Source: Chlorogloeopsis sp. ULAP01
GTDB lineage: Bacteria; Cyanobacteriota; Cyanobacteriia; Cyanobacteriales; Nostocaceae
Length of the DNA: 64,000 bases
Direction of reading: 5' to 3'
Assembly: GCF_030381805.1 (NCBI RefSeq)
Contig: NZ_JAUDRH010000003.1
Coordinates: 186,001 to 250,000, forward strand
Shown: one piece after another, positions 46,236 through 55,114 of the stretch
How the letters are laid out: each line of letters begins with the position of its first letter
How positions within the stretch are numbered: the stretch's first letter is position 1
The notes under the pieces: generated by a model
What the model saw: only the letters and a program-made list of their open reading frames with translations
What the model was told of the DNA's origin: nothing
Database searches by the model: none
Program-made: the position numbers and the translations under genes

Positions 46236-47336
46236 TCAACTCAAAGGATAATATATATCCTCAGAACAAGGATTGAGATAGGGACGTTGCAAATCGATTC
46301 CGAATTTAGAAAAATGCTTATAGATAGTTTGTATGCGCTCTTCGACGGAATTCTTGCCTTTTTGCCAAGCCTCCAACAAAGCATTGGCAACAATTTGACA
46401 ACGGTTGATACCAAAACTTTCTTGAGCAACAAACTTTTGATTTGGTTCTTCAGCAAGACTTAGCCCAGGTGCCAAAAACTTTGTAAACAGGGGAGTTTCT
46501 GGGTGAAAATGAGATTGATGTTGTGTATATACGGCTTGCAGAACTTTTCTGACTGTGGGATAGTCGTGACGTTCAAAGTAAAGCACTCCTGAATCGTAAC
46601 GTCCGTAAGCAGAGTAATTGTATGGAACTTGAAAACTAAAGGGAATTGCTGCATCATTCAGTTCCAGTGTCAAGCTCTCCATCATCGCGATCGCACCTGA
46701 TGGAGTTAAATTCAAATAGATTCGCCCTTTTCCCAAATCAGTGTCAAAGTTTGCTTGTACTTTTTGCCCAATATTGCTGACTGCCACATAGCAACCATAT
46801 TGCAGTCGATTCTTGGGCATCCAAATGTCAATTACATCTCCCACCTTAGCAGCTTGCATCATTGGTTCTAAATGCCGAGCCTGCTTTGCAGGAGCCAGAC
46901 TAACGCTTTCTATGTGCATCGTCAAGCCACCTTTAGTCACTGCTAAACTGCCATCAGGTTCTCGACGCAATACCTGCCAATCAGGATCAAAGTAACCAAT
47001 GCCGTGATTGCTCTGGTGCAATTGCTCGTATAGTTGCCTATCAATCCCTAAAATCGAGTTATTTTCTAAAGATTTATGTGGTAAATAATCTGTAGGCTCG
47101 GCTTTTAATGACAAGATACTTTGCAACGAACCGTTGTAATAAATACCGTAAATAAAATTTCGCAGTAGCAGAGTCAGATACTTATACTGTAGCTCTGTAG
47201 AATTTTTCTGAAATCTCTGTGCTAACTGACTGGGCAGGGCAAAGGGTTGATAATTGGGATGGCAAATGCAAAATTTAGATTCAATCTGGATATTGCTGGC
47301 AATATCGAGCAGTTCACGATCGCAAGAACCTAGCAT
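46236..47336 (-). CDS. HopA1-family protein (possible phospho-elimination lyase partner)
   Basis: 366 residues. The layout (GIGYFDPDWQVLRREPDGSLAVTKGGLTMHI, then VGDVIDIWMPKN, YVAVSNIGQ, ...GRIYLNLTPSGA, PFSFQVPYNYSAYGRYDSGVLYF, FTKFLAPGLSLAEEP, ESFGINRCQIVANALLEAW) is that of cyanobacterial proteins annotated as T3SS effector HopA1 family. Known: HopA1-domain proteins pair with APH-type phosphotransferases in class V lanthipeptide synthetases, where they are proposed to remove phosphate from phospho-Ser/Thr. Here the phosphotransferase gene lies immediately upstream (100 bases) on the same strand. No type III secretion genes are present. Function in this organism is inference. Confidence 0.75.
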   Translation of the reverse strand: MLGSCDRELLDIASNIQIESKFCICHPNYQPFALPSQLAQRFQKNSTELQYKYLTLLLRNFIYGIYYNGSLQSILSLKAEPTDYLPHKSLENNSILGIDRQLYEQLHQSNHGIGYFDPDWQVLRREPDGSLAVTKGGLTMHIESVSLAPAKQARHLEPMMQAAKVGDVIDIWMPKNRLQYGCYVAVSNIGQKVQANFDTDLGKGRIYLNLTPSGAIAMMESLTLELNDAAIPFSFQVPYNYSAYGRYDSGVLYFERHDYPTVRKVLQAVYTQHQSHFHPETPLFTKFLAPGLSLAEEPNQKFVAQESFGINRCQIVANALLEAWQKGKNSVEERIQTIYKHFSKFGIDLQRPYLNPCSEDIYYPLS

Positions 47337-47436
47337 GATTCAAACTTAAATACTTTGAGAGGAGCGTGGAAAAAGATGAAGTTAATTACGTTATACTCCA
47401 CAGTTCCTACTTTATCCTGGACACTTAATACTTTTC

Positions 47437-48693
47437 TTAACACCCACGTAAACGGGTTTTGTTGTAGAAAACGCGAACCAAATTCTGTTCCTTGTTTGCT
47501 TGTGGATGTTTACTTATTTTTGTAAAGGGTTTAACAATTTCTGATTCAGGTATACCAAAAACTGTTATCACAGATTCTTGAGGTTTTGTTAATAAATCTT
47601 TGGCAACTTGGAGTACATAGACACTTATATTATCAAAGTGTCTGTCATATTGAATACTGTCTTGAATATTTTGAATCAAAACTAAACCCGCAAATTGAAC
47701 AACTCGCTGCATCAAGTCGTGTCGGTACTCCAAAATCATCGGAAAAGCATTCAAATAAGCTTGGATTAATGCCAGCATAGAAGGCTGAAGAACTTCTAAA
47801 GGTGTAGCTGCTAACTGTAGAGATTCTTCCTGGGTGATCAAGGGATCTACTACTAGACTTTCTAACCAAATTCTTAAATAACTTGCTACTAGAGTTCCCA
47901 AATCAAAGGCGGGTTCTCCCCAGGCACAAGCTTCCCAGTCAATTAGCCGCACAAGACAGTTATCTAGTTGATTCCACCGAGAATGCACCAAAATATTTTC
48001 TAGTTTTAAATCGTTGTGAGTTAGGCAACAAGGTTCCCATAAAGCTGCTAATTGGGCGATCGCTGCTTCTATACTTTCGTAGCGTTGGTAAAGAGCATAA
48101 AATTTCAGTGCTTGGGTTGGAGCATTACCGAAAATATCTGAACTAATTGACTCTATACCTTGAGCGGGATTGTAAAACTGATAGCGAAACTGCCCTTGAG
48201 GAGCAGTTGCCATAAAATCACGATATTCGCGGCGATTAAATGTGGCACGATGCAGCACGCCCAAGCAACTACCAATAGCAGTAGCAATTTCTGAAGGGTA
48301 AATATCGCTGTTTTGATAAAAATCTCTTAGTTCTAAATATTCCGATAGATAGTTGCGAACAAGGATAGAATTTTCCTCATCAAAATGCAGAACTAAAGAC
48401 GCGATTTCTGCAATGTTTCCTAAAACTGGGAACTGCTGCAACAGTTGATGAAACAGCCATTCCTTGAAAAACTCCTCAGGAATGCGATGATCGTCAATCT
48501 GATGTTCTTGTTTAACTAGCAGTGTACGAGCGCCCGTGCTGGGATGGCGATCGCCTTTGAGAGTCACCAGTAAGTTGGCATTTTTGTTGTTAGTCTCTGG
48601 CAAGTTTTTGGCTGATGCGCCATCTTCTGAGCTACACAGATCTGCTTGTTGCAAATACTGAATAACGTTATGAGAAGACAGTGTAAATATCAT
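47437..48693 (-). CDS. APH-type phosphotransferase (aminoglycoside/choline-kinase fold)
   Basis: 418 residues. The kinase core is at ~40-330: Lys in TLLVKQEH, catalytic LTHNDLKLEN with His226-Asn227-Asp228 (H-N-D for the usual H-G-D), metal-binding Asp252 in RLIDWEACAWGEPAFDLGTL. The catalytic residues are intact. Members phosphorylate small hydroxyls or, in class V lanthipeptide systems, Ser/Thr of a precursor peptide. The C-terminal ~70 residues after AKDLLTKP are extra and basic. It heads a two-gene unit with the HopA1-family gene; 1.27 kb without a clear gene lies upstream. Confidence 0.75.
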   Translation of the reverse strand: MIFTLSSHNVIQYLQQADLCSSEDGASAKNLPETNNKNANLLVTLKGDRHPSTGARTLLVKQEHQIDDHRIPEEFFKEWLFHQLLQQFPVLGNIAEIASLVLHFDEENSILVRNYLSEYLELRDFYQNSDIYPSEIATAIGSCLGVLHRATFNRREYRDFMATAPQGQFRYQFYNPAQGIESISSDIFGNAPTQALKFYALYQRYESIEAAIAQLAALWEPCCLTHNDLKLENILVHSRWNQLDNCLVRLIDWEACAWGEPAFDLGTLVASYLRIWLESLVVDPLITQEESLQLAATPLEVLQPSMLALIQAYLNAFPMILEYRHDLMQRVVQFAGLVLIQNIQDSIQYDRHFDNISVYVLQVAKDLLTKPQESVITVFGIPESEIVKPFTKISKHPQANKEQNLVRVFYNKTRLRGC

Positions 48694-49959
48694 GTATATT
48701 TCCTAAATCGTATAATTACTTAGAAAATTAGCAACGTTGTTATTAGCCTGATGTTACGCAGAGCTAAATAGCACAAACTTACAAGTATCATTAATGATTG
48801 GTACTATCTATTAATATCCTATACCTTTAAGAAATACTTGCCAAAATGGCAAGACAGCCTTTACTGTTACTTTAAATTTTTCTGTTGTATCTATTCAAAT
48901 CTTTAAATACTTGAGTGAAATTACTGGCGTATCTACGGGGTTTACAAATTGCGGTTTTTGATTTGACTAAGTTATACCAATGCGTGGATTTTGGATTGGA
49001 CATCTCCTTGGTGTGTCGGGGTTTGATGAATCCATACGTCGCAATCTTTTTTTATTTGGTGTTACACGAAGACAGTATGAACCATCACTAATAATTAAAT
49101 TTAGCTGTAGAAATTTAGGTTAAATCTAATGATTTTTGACAACCTAAAAGCCTGAAATAGTCGATTATCTTGAAAAAAGTAGAGTAATTCACATCAAGAC
49201 TTCCACTAAAAGCTTAAAGGCAAAGCCTCGAAACCCCAGTTACCAACATTATCCTGGTAAAAAAACTAGATACTCTACCCAGGGTGCAGGATATCAGGTA
49301 ATCACTTATTTACTGCATCCTTCCCAAGTAATATTCATGCCTGATCTGGATTCTTAAAAGAGCGATCGCAATTTTTTTCTGACTAACTCTCACACTTAAA
49401 AACATTTCTTCCTCACCTCAATCAATAGCAAAAAACTAAACAATAACTAGACAAAGCAAGTCGCTTGATAGTAAGCGTTTTTCTACACAAAAATATTAAT
49501 TTACAAATCATAATTTCCGCAGTGTAGTAATTACTGATCCTGAACTCCAGATTTATAGAAATTTATAGAAATTTGTACCTCTTAAAGAGAGTCAGATAGG
49601 TATAAATCAGGGTTGTGAACTGAATTCAACACTCTTTTTGAATTTACAGGAGGAAAGTCAAAATATATAAACTTAGTATAAATTAGTGCAAGTAGGAAGA
49701 AAACTACTTTGTGCCAATTGGAACAAGAATCAGCAAAACAACCAAATTAAACGTAATATATACCCTGTAAGATCCCCGACTTTTCTCAAAAGTAGGAGAT
49801 TTGGGTTTTCAGTTTATTTATGCTGACTCACTTAGCAACAAAGGTTGTGCTCGCAAGCATAGTGTGGCTAATCACAGTCGATATTGTTAAAAAACCACTT
49901 TGTTGTAATATAAATGTACTAATTATTGTTTTTAGAGAAAAGTTGCCATGAAAATGACA
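48694..49959. other. 1.27-kb region without a convincing gene upstream of the phosphotransferase
   Basis: Both strands were read. The longest small frames are 48980-49123 (+, 47 codons), 48872-49003 (-, 43 codons, MSNPKSTHWYN...), 49310-49405 (-, 31 codons, after GAGGAAGAA) and 49422-49511 (-, 29 codons with four Cys and several Ser/Thr). None has all of a good start signal, reasonable length and a recognisable leader. AGGAGG occurs at 49648-49653 without a usable start after it. A palindromic repeat copy lies at 49770-49803. It could hold a promoter, a small RNA or a divergent precursor peptide. Confidence 0.5.
49770..49803. terminator. Palindromic repeat copy 3 (GATCCCCGAC family)
   Basis: AGATCCCCGACTTTT, loop CTC, AAAAGTAGGAGATTT: one arm carries two changes relative to the other copies. 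It lies about 160 bases beyond the stop of the TMEM14 gene, in that gene's direction. Confidence 0.65.
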
Positions 49960-50283
49960 CTATCTTCTGATTGCCACAAATTGATGTACCATTACTGCCA
50001 GAGTTAACATACCCAAAATAATCATCAACCCAGCAGGCATAAACTTACGTGTTTTGGCAAATCTAAATGCAAAGACAATCAATAGTACCGCAGTAACAAT
50101 TGCAGCTAAAGTTAAACCCCAAGTTTGTCCTTGAAGCCGCATAAAAGCCGCGAAAATTAGCAGTAAGCCGCAGATGCTAGCACTGATCAGAGAAACATTG
50201 CTACTAGCGTTGATGTAACCAATAATACCACCGATAATTGTAACGATACCGTAGATAAAGGCGGCAACAATATCTAAAGCCAT
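49960..50283 (-). CDS. TMEM14-family small membrane protein
   Basis: 107 residues with four membrane helices and the Gly-rich first pair (AFIYGIVTIIGGIIGYINASS), then GQTWGLTLAAIVTAVLL and KFMPAGLMIILGMLTLAVM, as in TMEM14/FAX1-like proteins. Plant relatives move fatty acids across the plastid envelope and animal ones porphyrins; the bacterial substrate is not known. It is divergent from the DUF815 gene with 87 bases between them. Confidence 0.82.
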   Translation of the reverse strand: MALDIVAAFIYGIVTIIGGIIGYINASSNVSLISASICGLLLIFAAFMRLQGQTWGLTLAAIVTAVLLIVFAFRFAKTRKFMPAGLMIILGMLTLAVMVHQFVAIRR

Positions 50284-50370
50284 TGTTAAAACCTATGTAG
50301 ATTTTAATTTTACCGCAAGCGTCAGCAGACAATTTATCATAGCTATCTAGCTAAATAACTGAATCGATTG

Positions 50371-51702
50371 ATGGATAATCAAGCAATCGCAAAGGTTCAA
50401 TTCCTTCAGCGCCAAGCAGCATCACTCTTACTCTACCAATCTGTTCTGCAAACAGAGGTAGGTATAGCATTTTTAAATTTGTTGCAAACTATACGTTATA
50501 CTGAGGCAGACGCTAGGAGTTGCTTACAAGCCTATGGTAATTACTTTAGATCCTTAGCAGCAATAAATCAAAATTGGGAGGAATATTTAGTAACTCAAAT
50601 TCTCAAAGACGAGAATCCTTTTACAAAACAAGCCCAACAGCAGAAATTTGCAAGTTTGCCTCCTGCTTTGGTAGCAGCAGTTAGACATGATTTACAAGCA
50701 CTGCAACATCTATATGAATGTAGCACTGCGACTTTGAGTGAATGGGTGCAATGTGTAGCACATTTACCTGTGTCGCCAGTAGTGTGGTACAACGAGCAAC
50801 ATAAAATAGAAGCAATTCACGACTTACAATTAGCAGAGAAACTACAAAAGTTAGAAAATTGGGCTGAGGTTGCACAAGACTTGGCAGCTTACTATCACAA
50901 ATTTGGCACAGGCTTATTCGCTGAGTTTAAAGCGCTGCGGTGGCAATCTGGACAATTTATCGGCATAGCCAATTTCGATCCTGTGAAATTGAGTGAACTA
51001 ACGGGTTACGAGTCGCAAAAAGAAACTTTGTTAAAAAATACAAATTTCTTATTATTAGGGCAGACAGCACTGCACATATTACTTTACGGTAGTCGCGGTT
51101 CTGGAAAATCTTCTTTAGTCAAAGCTCTGCTTAATGAGTATGGCGATCGCAACTTACGCTTACTGGAAGTAGCAAAATCAGAATTGAAAGATTTACCGAT
51201 GATTGTGGAACAGTTGCGAGGAGCGCCCCAGAAATTTATCATCTTTGTTGATGACCTTTCCTTTGAAGAGGATGACGATGCGTTTAAAGCATTAAAAGTA
51301 GTATTAGAAGGTAATTTAACTGCACGTTCGCAAAACGTCGTGGTATATGCCACTTCTAACCGTCGCCATTTAGTGCGGGAGTTTTTTACTGATCGCCCCG
51401 CTCCCAGAGATAACGATGAAGTTCACGCTTGGGATACCATGCAAGAGAAACTTTCGTTTAGCGATCGCTTTGGTTTAACTTTGACTTTTGAACCTGCCGA
51501 TCAAAAAACTTATTTAAAAATTATCCGCCATCTTGCAGATTTAGCTGGAATTGATATTCTTGATGAAGATTTGGAATACCAAGCTTTGCAATGGGCAACT
51601 CGTCACAACGGGCGTTCTGGCAGAACAGCAAAGCAATTTATAGATTTTTTAAAAGCAGATTTATCAATTTTTAATTCACGAAATCATTCACTTACAAACT
51701 AG
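50371..51702 (+). CDS. DUF815-family AAA ATPase
   Basis: 443 residues from ATG 50371 (a TTG directly before it is in frame). A helical N-terminal half (~1-200) has no recognised domain. The ATPase core is at ~210-420: Walker A LYGSRGSGKSSLVKA, Walker B FIIFVDDLSFE, sensor-like VVVYATSNRRH, and LSFSDRFGLTLTFEP then TRHNGRSGRTAKQF. DUF815 proteins are uncharacterised ATPases. It precedes the TerB-C-like gene by 100 bases on the same strand, so the three ATPase/coiled-coil genes may form one unit. Confidence 0.85.
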   Translation: MDNQAIAKVQFLQRQAASLLLYQSVLQTEVGIAFLNLLQTIRYTEADARSCLQAYGNYFRSLAAINQNWEEYLVTQILKDENPFTKQAQQQKFASLPPALVAAVRHDLQALQHLYECSTATLSEWVQCVAHLPVSPVVWYNEQHKIEAIHDLQLAEKLQKLENWAEVAQDLAAYYHKFGTGLFAEFKALRWQSGQFIGIANFDPVKLSELTGYESQKETLLKNTNFLLLGQTALHILLYGSRGSGKSSLVKALLNEYGDRNLRLLEVAKSELKDLPMIVEQLRGAPQKFIIFVDDLSFEEDDDAFKALKVVLEGNLTARSQNVVVYATSNRRHLVREFFTDRPAPRDNDEVHAWDTMQEKLSFSDRFGLTLTFEPADQKTYLKIIRHLADLAGIDILDEDLEYQALQWATRHNGRSGRTAKQFIDFLKADLSIFNSRNHSLTN

Positions 51703-51801
51703 TCATCTATTTTTCAGTAATCAATATAAATTCAATTTCTCAATCTCACTGATAACAAATGTGCATACATAACACTTAAAACTCTCCCTTACACTCAATC
51801 T

Positions 51802-53106
51802 ATGCTCAAATCAAGCAATATGCAATCAGCAATGGTAAGCAATAGATTCATTTTAGGCATAGTTGCCTTCGGTATTAGTTTTGGTCTCAGTCTTGCTCTC
51901 ACCTGGAATTTTGGTAAATCCTTCATTATCGGTTTAATCACCTTGATTGTGACTTATAGTGCCTTATTTGTAGAGCAACAACAAAGAAATCATGAAATGC
52001 TTGCTAGGCGTGATTCGCTTCACAGGCGTATTCGAGAGCTTGAAGGATTGAAATCGCGTATGCTCGCAGAAATAAATCAACTTGAGGCACATCATGCTTT
52101 ACTCTATCAAGAGTCAAACAAGTTCCAAAACCAAGTAGTAGAACGTCGCAATCAAAGAGATATTCTCAATCGGGAATTAAGCAGTTTTATTATTGAGAAA
52201 AAACAGCTAGAATCACAAATTAATTATTTGCAGGATGAAATCAGTAATCTGGAATCAACCAAAGTAGAAATTAATAAATCATTTTCTAATCTGAACGCAG
52301 ATAAAAGACGTTTAGAGTTGAACTATAACGTATCCAAAGCCGAAATTAATCAGTTACAAACTCAAATTAGCGAACTTCAACAACATAAACAAGAATTAGA
52401 AAGCAATTTAGTTTTACTTGGTAGGCTTAAACCTCAACTAGAAGAAAAGCTATACCAAATGAGAGTTAAAATTCATGAAATGGAAACAGAGGAAAAAAGA
52501 CTGAATCAAGTCTTACTAGATGTAAAAGCTGAAAAAGGAAATGTAGAATCTAATCTAAATTCTTTACGTACACAAGTAGCAGAACAAGAAACTCAACTTC
52601 ATCATTTACAAGAACAAGTCATCTTATTACAAGATGAACGAGACAATTTGCAAAGCCAAGTTTGGGAATTGCTACAACAAACAGAAGTTTTGCACAACGA
52701 CAACTTGCTTGAGCCGGGGCAAGAAGAAGAGGTAGAGTTATTTCCTTTTGCAGAATTAATTGAGCCAACAGAAAATAGTAATTATTCTACTGAAATTGTA
52801 GAAATTATCCCAGAAGATTGGGTGAAATTTGTCGAGAAACTACCAAATCATGAAATTCAAGTTCTCAAAGCAATTATAGAGCAGGAAAATCCTTATGCTG
52901 CAATTAAAAAAATTGCTGAAGATAACATCACAATGCCAAATTTATTAATTGATTCTATCAATGAGCGTGCCAATGATACCCTTGGTGAATTAATTATTGA
53001 TCCAAGTTCGGATGCTCCAGAAATTTATCCAGAGCATCAAAGCAACGTCGAAAGAGCGATCGCTGTTTATCAAGACATGATGGCGAGACTTACCTCATCA
53101 AATTAG
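51802..53106 (+). CDS. Membrane-anchored coiled-coil protein with TerB-C-like C-terminus
   Basis: 434 residues. Two hydrophobic segments at ~17-35 (ILGIVAFGISFGLSLALTW) and ~38-55 form a hairpin anchor. Residues ~60-300 are a long heptad coiled coil rich in E/Q/K/L. An acidic linker leads to a C-terminal ~95 residues (EDWVKFVEKLPNHEIQVLKA, then LLIDSINERANDTLGELIID and NVERAIAVYQDMMARL) resembling the TerB-C domain. TerB-C proteins occur in Ter stress modules with AAA ATPases and helicases. It lies 97 bases before a BrxD-like ATPase gene on the same strand, as in such modules. Confidence 0.65.
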   Translation: MLKSSNMQSAMVSNRFILGIVAFGISFGLSLALTWNFGKSFIIGLITLIVTYSALFVEQQQRNHEMLARRDSLHRRIRELEGLKSRMLAEINQLEAHHALLYQESNKFQNQVVERRNQRDILNRELSSFIIEKKQLESQINYLQDEISNLESTKVEINKSFSNLNADKRRLELNYNVSKAEINQLQTQISELQQHKQELESNLVLLGRLKPQLEEKLYQMRVKIHEMETEEKRLNQVLLDVKAEKGNVESNLNSLRTQVAEQETQLHHLQEQVILLQDERDNLQSQVWELLQQTEVLHNDNLLEPGQEEEVELFPFAELIEPTENSNYSTEIVEIIPEDWVKFVEKLPNHEIQVLKAIIEQENPYAAIKKIAEDNITMPNLLIDSINERANDTLGELIIDPSSDAPEIYPEHQSNVERAIAVYQDMMARLTSSN

Positions 53107-53224
53107 AATTAACAGAATCACTAGTCACTGATTTAACCGTGAATTAGGGTATGCCCTTCAAAGGGAGCGGCTTGAAAACTATACCTACCCTCAAGCTACA
53201 ATAATGCGAAGTGAGGTGATCTAC

Positions 53225-54553
53225 ATGGCAAAGCTCAAAATCTCGAAAAAAGTATCTACTGCAATTATCAATTCTCTCAGTGCGGGAGTAGTGCCAAGAG
53301 TTGGGCTTGAACAAATAGCAGTGGGTAGAGAAAGAGAACTCAAAAGCCTGTTACAAAACCTCGATGACATCGCAGAAGGTATAGCAGCATTTCGCTTCAT
53401 AATTGGCAACTACGGTTCGGGTAAAAGCTTCACACTGCAACTGCTTCGTAATCGTGCTGTAGAACAAGGCTTTGTAGTTGCCGATGCTGACTTATCTTCA
53501 GAACGCCGACTTGCAGGCACAAACCATGAAGGTTTGGCAACCTATCGAGAATTAATGAGCCACCTTGCCACAAAAACTCGTCCTGATGGTGGTGCTTTAG
53601 TCTCAATTTTGGAAGGATGGATTAATAAGATTCAGCAAGAAGTAGCCAAAGAAAGTGGCATGCGCCCCAATGATGATGGCTTTGACGATCAAGTTGAAAC
53701 CAAAATTAGAGAAGTCATTCAATATATTGAAGATTTAGTTCACGGTTTTGATTTTGGTAACGTAATTATCGCTTATTGGCGTGGTTACCGCTTAGATGAT
53801 GATGATTTAAAAAATGCAGCTTTGCGCTGGTTGCGAGGAGAATATAACACTAAAACTGAAGCAAAAGCAGCTCTGGGTGTGCGCATAATTATTGATGATG
53901 ACAGTTGGTATGACTACATCAAATTATTAGCTAAGTTTGTAGCCGAAATTGGCTACAGAGGACTTTTAGTCTTGCTCGATGAAGCTGCACACATATATCA
54001 AATACCTACTACAGTCACACGAGAAAAGAATTACAACAGATTATTAGCAATATTTAATGACACCATGCAGTGTAAAGCAGAGCATCTTGGTGTTTTTATT
54101 GGTGGTACAACAAAATTTTTAGAAGATCCAAATCGTGGACTTTTTGCAGATGCAGCTTGGCGAAGACGCACCAAAGAAAGCCGTTTTTTAACTCAGGCTA
54201 ACGTGCAAGAATTTTTAGGCCCAGTGATGCGACTTAACCCATTAACAGAAGAAGAAATCCTGACATTGTTGCAAAGATTGACTGAAATTCATGCGCTTAA
54301 CTTTGGTTATGAGCAGAGTTTAAAAACTCGCGATTTAAAAGACTTTATCCAAGAAATTGTCAATCGTTTGGGTGCAGAAGCATTACTAACTCCTGGCGAA
54401 ATAGTACGAGACTTTATTAGCGTTTTGAATGTGCTTCACCAAAATTCAGGTATATCTTTTGGTGATTTAATTCATGGCACTAATTTTAAACCCACAGTCG
54501 CAGGTAAAGATTCAGATGTGGATGAAGATGATGTAGCAGAATTTAGTTTGTAA
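53225..54553 (+). CDS. BrxD-like P-loop ATPase (DUF2791)
   Basis: 442 residues from ATG 53225 with GAGGTGATCTAC before it (an ATG seven codons upstream is also in frame). Walker A FIIGNYGSGKSFTLQLL near residue 60, Walker B GLLVLLDEAAHIY near residue 255, sensor VFIGGTTKFLEDPNRG, and a C-terminal LTPGEIVRDFISVLN. These match the DUF2791 family, which includes BrxD of type 2 BREX. In BREX and Ter-associated modules this ATPase pairs with a superfamily II helicase; none is found here, where a repeat array and then uvsE follow. Confidence 0.8.
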   Translation: MAKLKISKKVSTAIINSLSAGVVPRVGLEQIAVGRERELKSLLQNLDDIAEGIAAFRFIIGNYGSGKSFTLQLLRNRAVEQGFVVADADLSSERRLAGTNHEGLATYRELMSHLATKTRPDGGALVSILEGWINKIQQEVAKESGMRPNDDGFDDQVETKIREVIQYIEDLVHGFDFGNVIIAYWRGYRLDDDDLKNAALRWLRGEYNTKTEAKAALGVRIIIDDDSWYDYIKLLAKFVAEIGYRGLLVLLDEAAHIYQIPTTVTREKNYNRLLAIFNDTMQCKAEHLGVFIGGTTKFLEDPNRGLFADAAWRRRTKESRFLTQANVQEFLGPVMRLNPLTEEEILTLLQRLTEIHALNFGYEQSLKTRDLKDFIQEIVNRLGAEALLTPGEIVRDFISVLNVLHQNSGISFGDLIHGTNFKPTVAGKDSDVDEDDVAEFSL

Positions 54554-54590
54554 AGAATCAAAGCTTCTTAGGCTAGAAGCCTTACGCTTA

Positions 54591-54832
54591 AACCATTCAC
54601 GAAGTTCTAAGACTCATTCACGAGGTTGTGATACTCATTTACGAGGTTTCATACTATTTCACAAAAAGGCTGATATGGATCTACCCCACCGCCTACGGCA
54701 CCTCCCCTTACTAAGGGGAGGTTGGGAGGGGTTGAATATGAATCACTCAAAAAGTGAAATGGTATCAATACTCATTTACGAGGTTCCAAGACTCATTCAC
54801 GAAGTGCCGAGGCTCGTTGGCGAAATTTGTTG
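54591..54832. repeat. Tandem ~21-bp direct repeats interrupted by a MITE
   Basis: Units of the form ACTCATTCACGAGGTTGTGAT: AACCATTCACGAAGTTCTAAG (54591), ACTCATTCACGAGGTTGTGAT (54612), ACTCATTTACGAGGTTTCAT (54633), then the inserted element, then ACTCATTTACGAGGTTCCAAG (about 54770), ACTCATTCACGAAGTGCCGAG (54791) and a decayed GCTCGTTGGCGAAATTTGTTG (54812). Head-to-tail with no spacers, so not a CRISPR array. Confidence 0.8.
54651..54765 (+). mobile_element. 115-bp MITE, copy A
   Basis: The left end ATACTATTTCAC and right end GTGAAATGGTAT are 12-bp inverted repeats with one mismatch. The body holds CCCCACCGCCTACGGCACC and a strong CCTCCCCTTACTAAGGGGAGG hairpin. It splits the 21-bp repeat array after the third unit. 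The reverse complement recurs at 60222-60337. No protein is encoded. Confidence 0.8.
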
Positions 54833-55114
54833 ACGAATTACTGATACTACATCTGAATTTAATATCCCCTTTTACCCTACACCCTAGAAGGGTGTGGCTA
54901 TACAAAAAAGGGGTTGAACAACCGGATTTAGTATGATAACCAGCAAATTGTAGGGTGAGCAATGCCCACTCCCTGATAAATTCGCCAACGCTATCATGAT
55001 GCTGGGATGGTAGTTAAAACCCATTTAAATACAGCTTCTGTCTTTAGATACTAATTATTCCAGGCAGAACTTAGTTAAATCAAAAAGATACCGACATTAA
55101 TAAATATATAGTTA

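Noticed and set aside
45636..46463. Antisense and shifted frames of 98-148 codons over the bactofilin-like and HopA1-family genes
   Set aside because: They overlap well-supported genes, have unnatural composition and no start signals.
46236..47336. Evidence for a type III secretion system from the HopA1 name
   Set aside because: No secretion, chaperone or needle genes are present; the family name comes from a plant-pathogen member and does not imply secretion here.
48980..49123. 47-codon plus-strand frame in the gap upstream of the phosphotransferase
   Set aside because: No ribosome binding site; it begins in a TTTTGGATTTTGG-type spacer sequence common in these genomes.
54591..54832. CRISPR array
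   Set aside because: The units are head-to-tail without unique spacers, and no cas gene is present.
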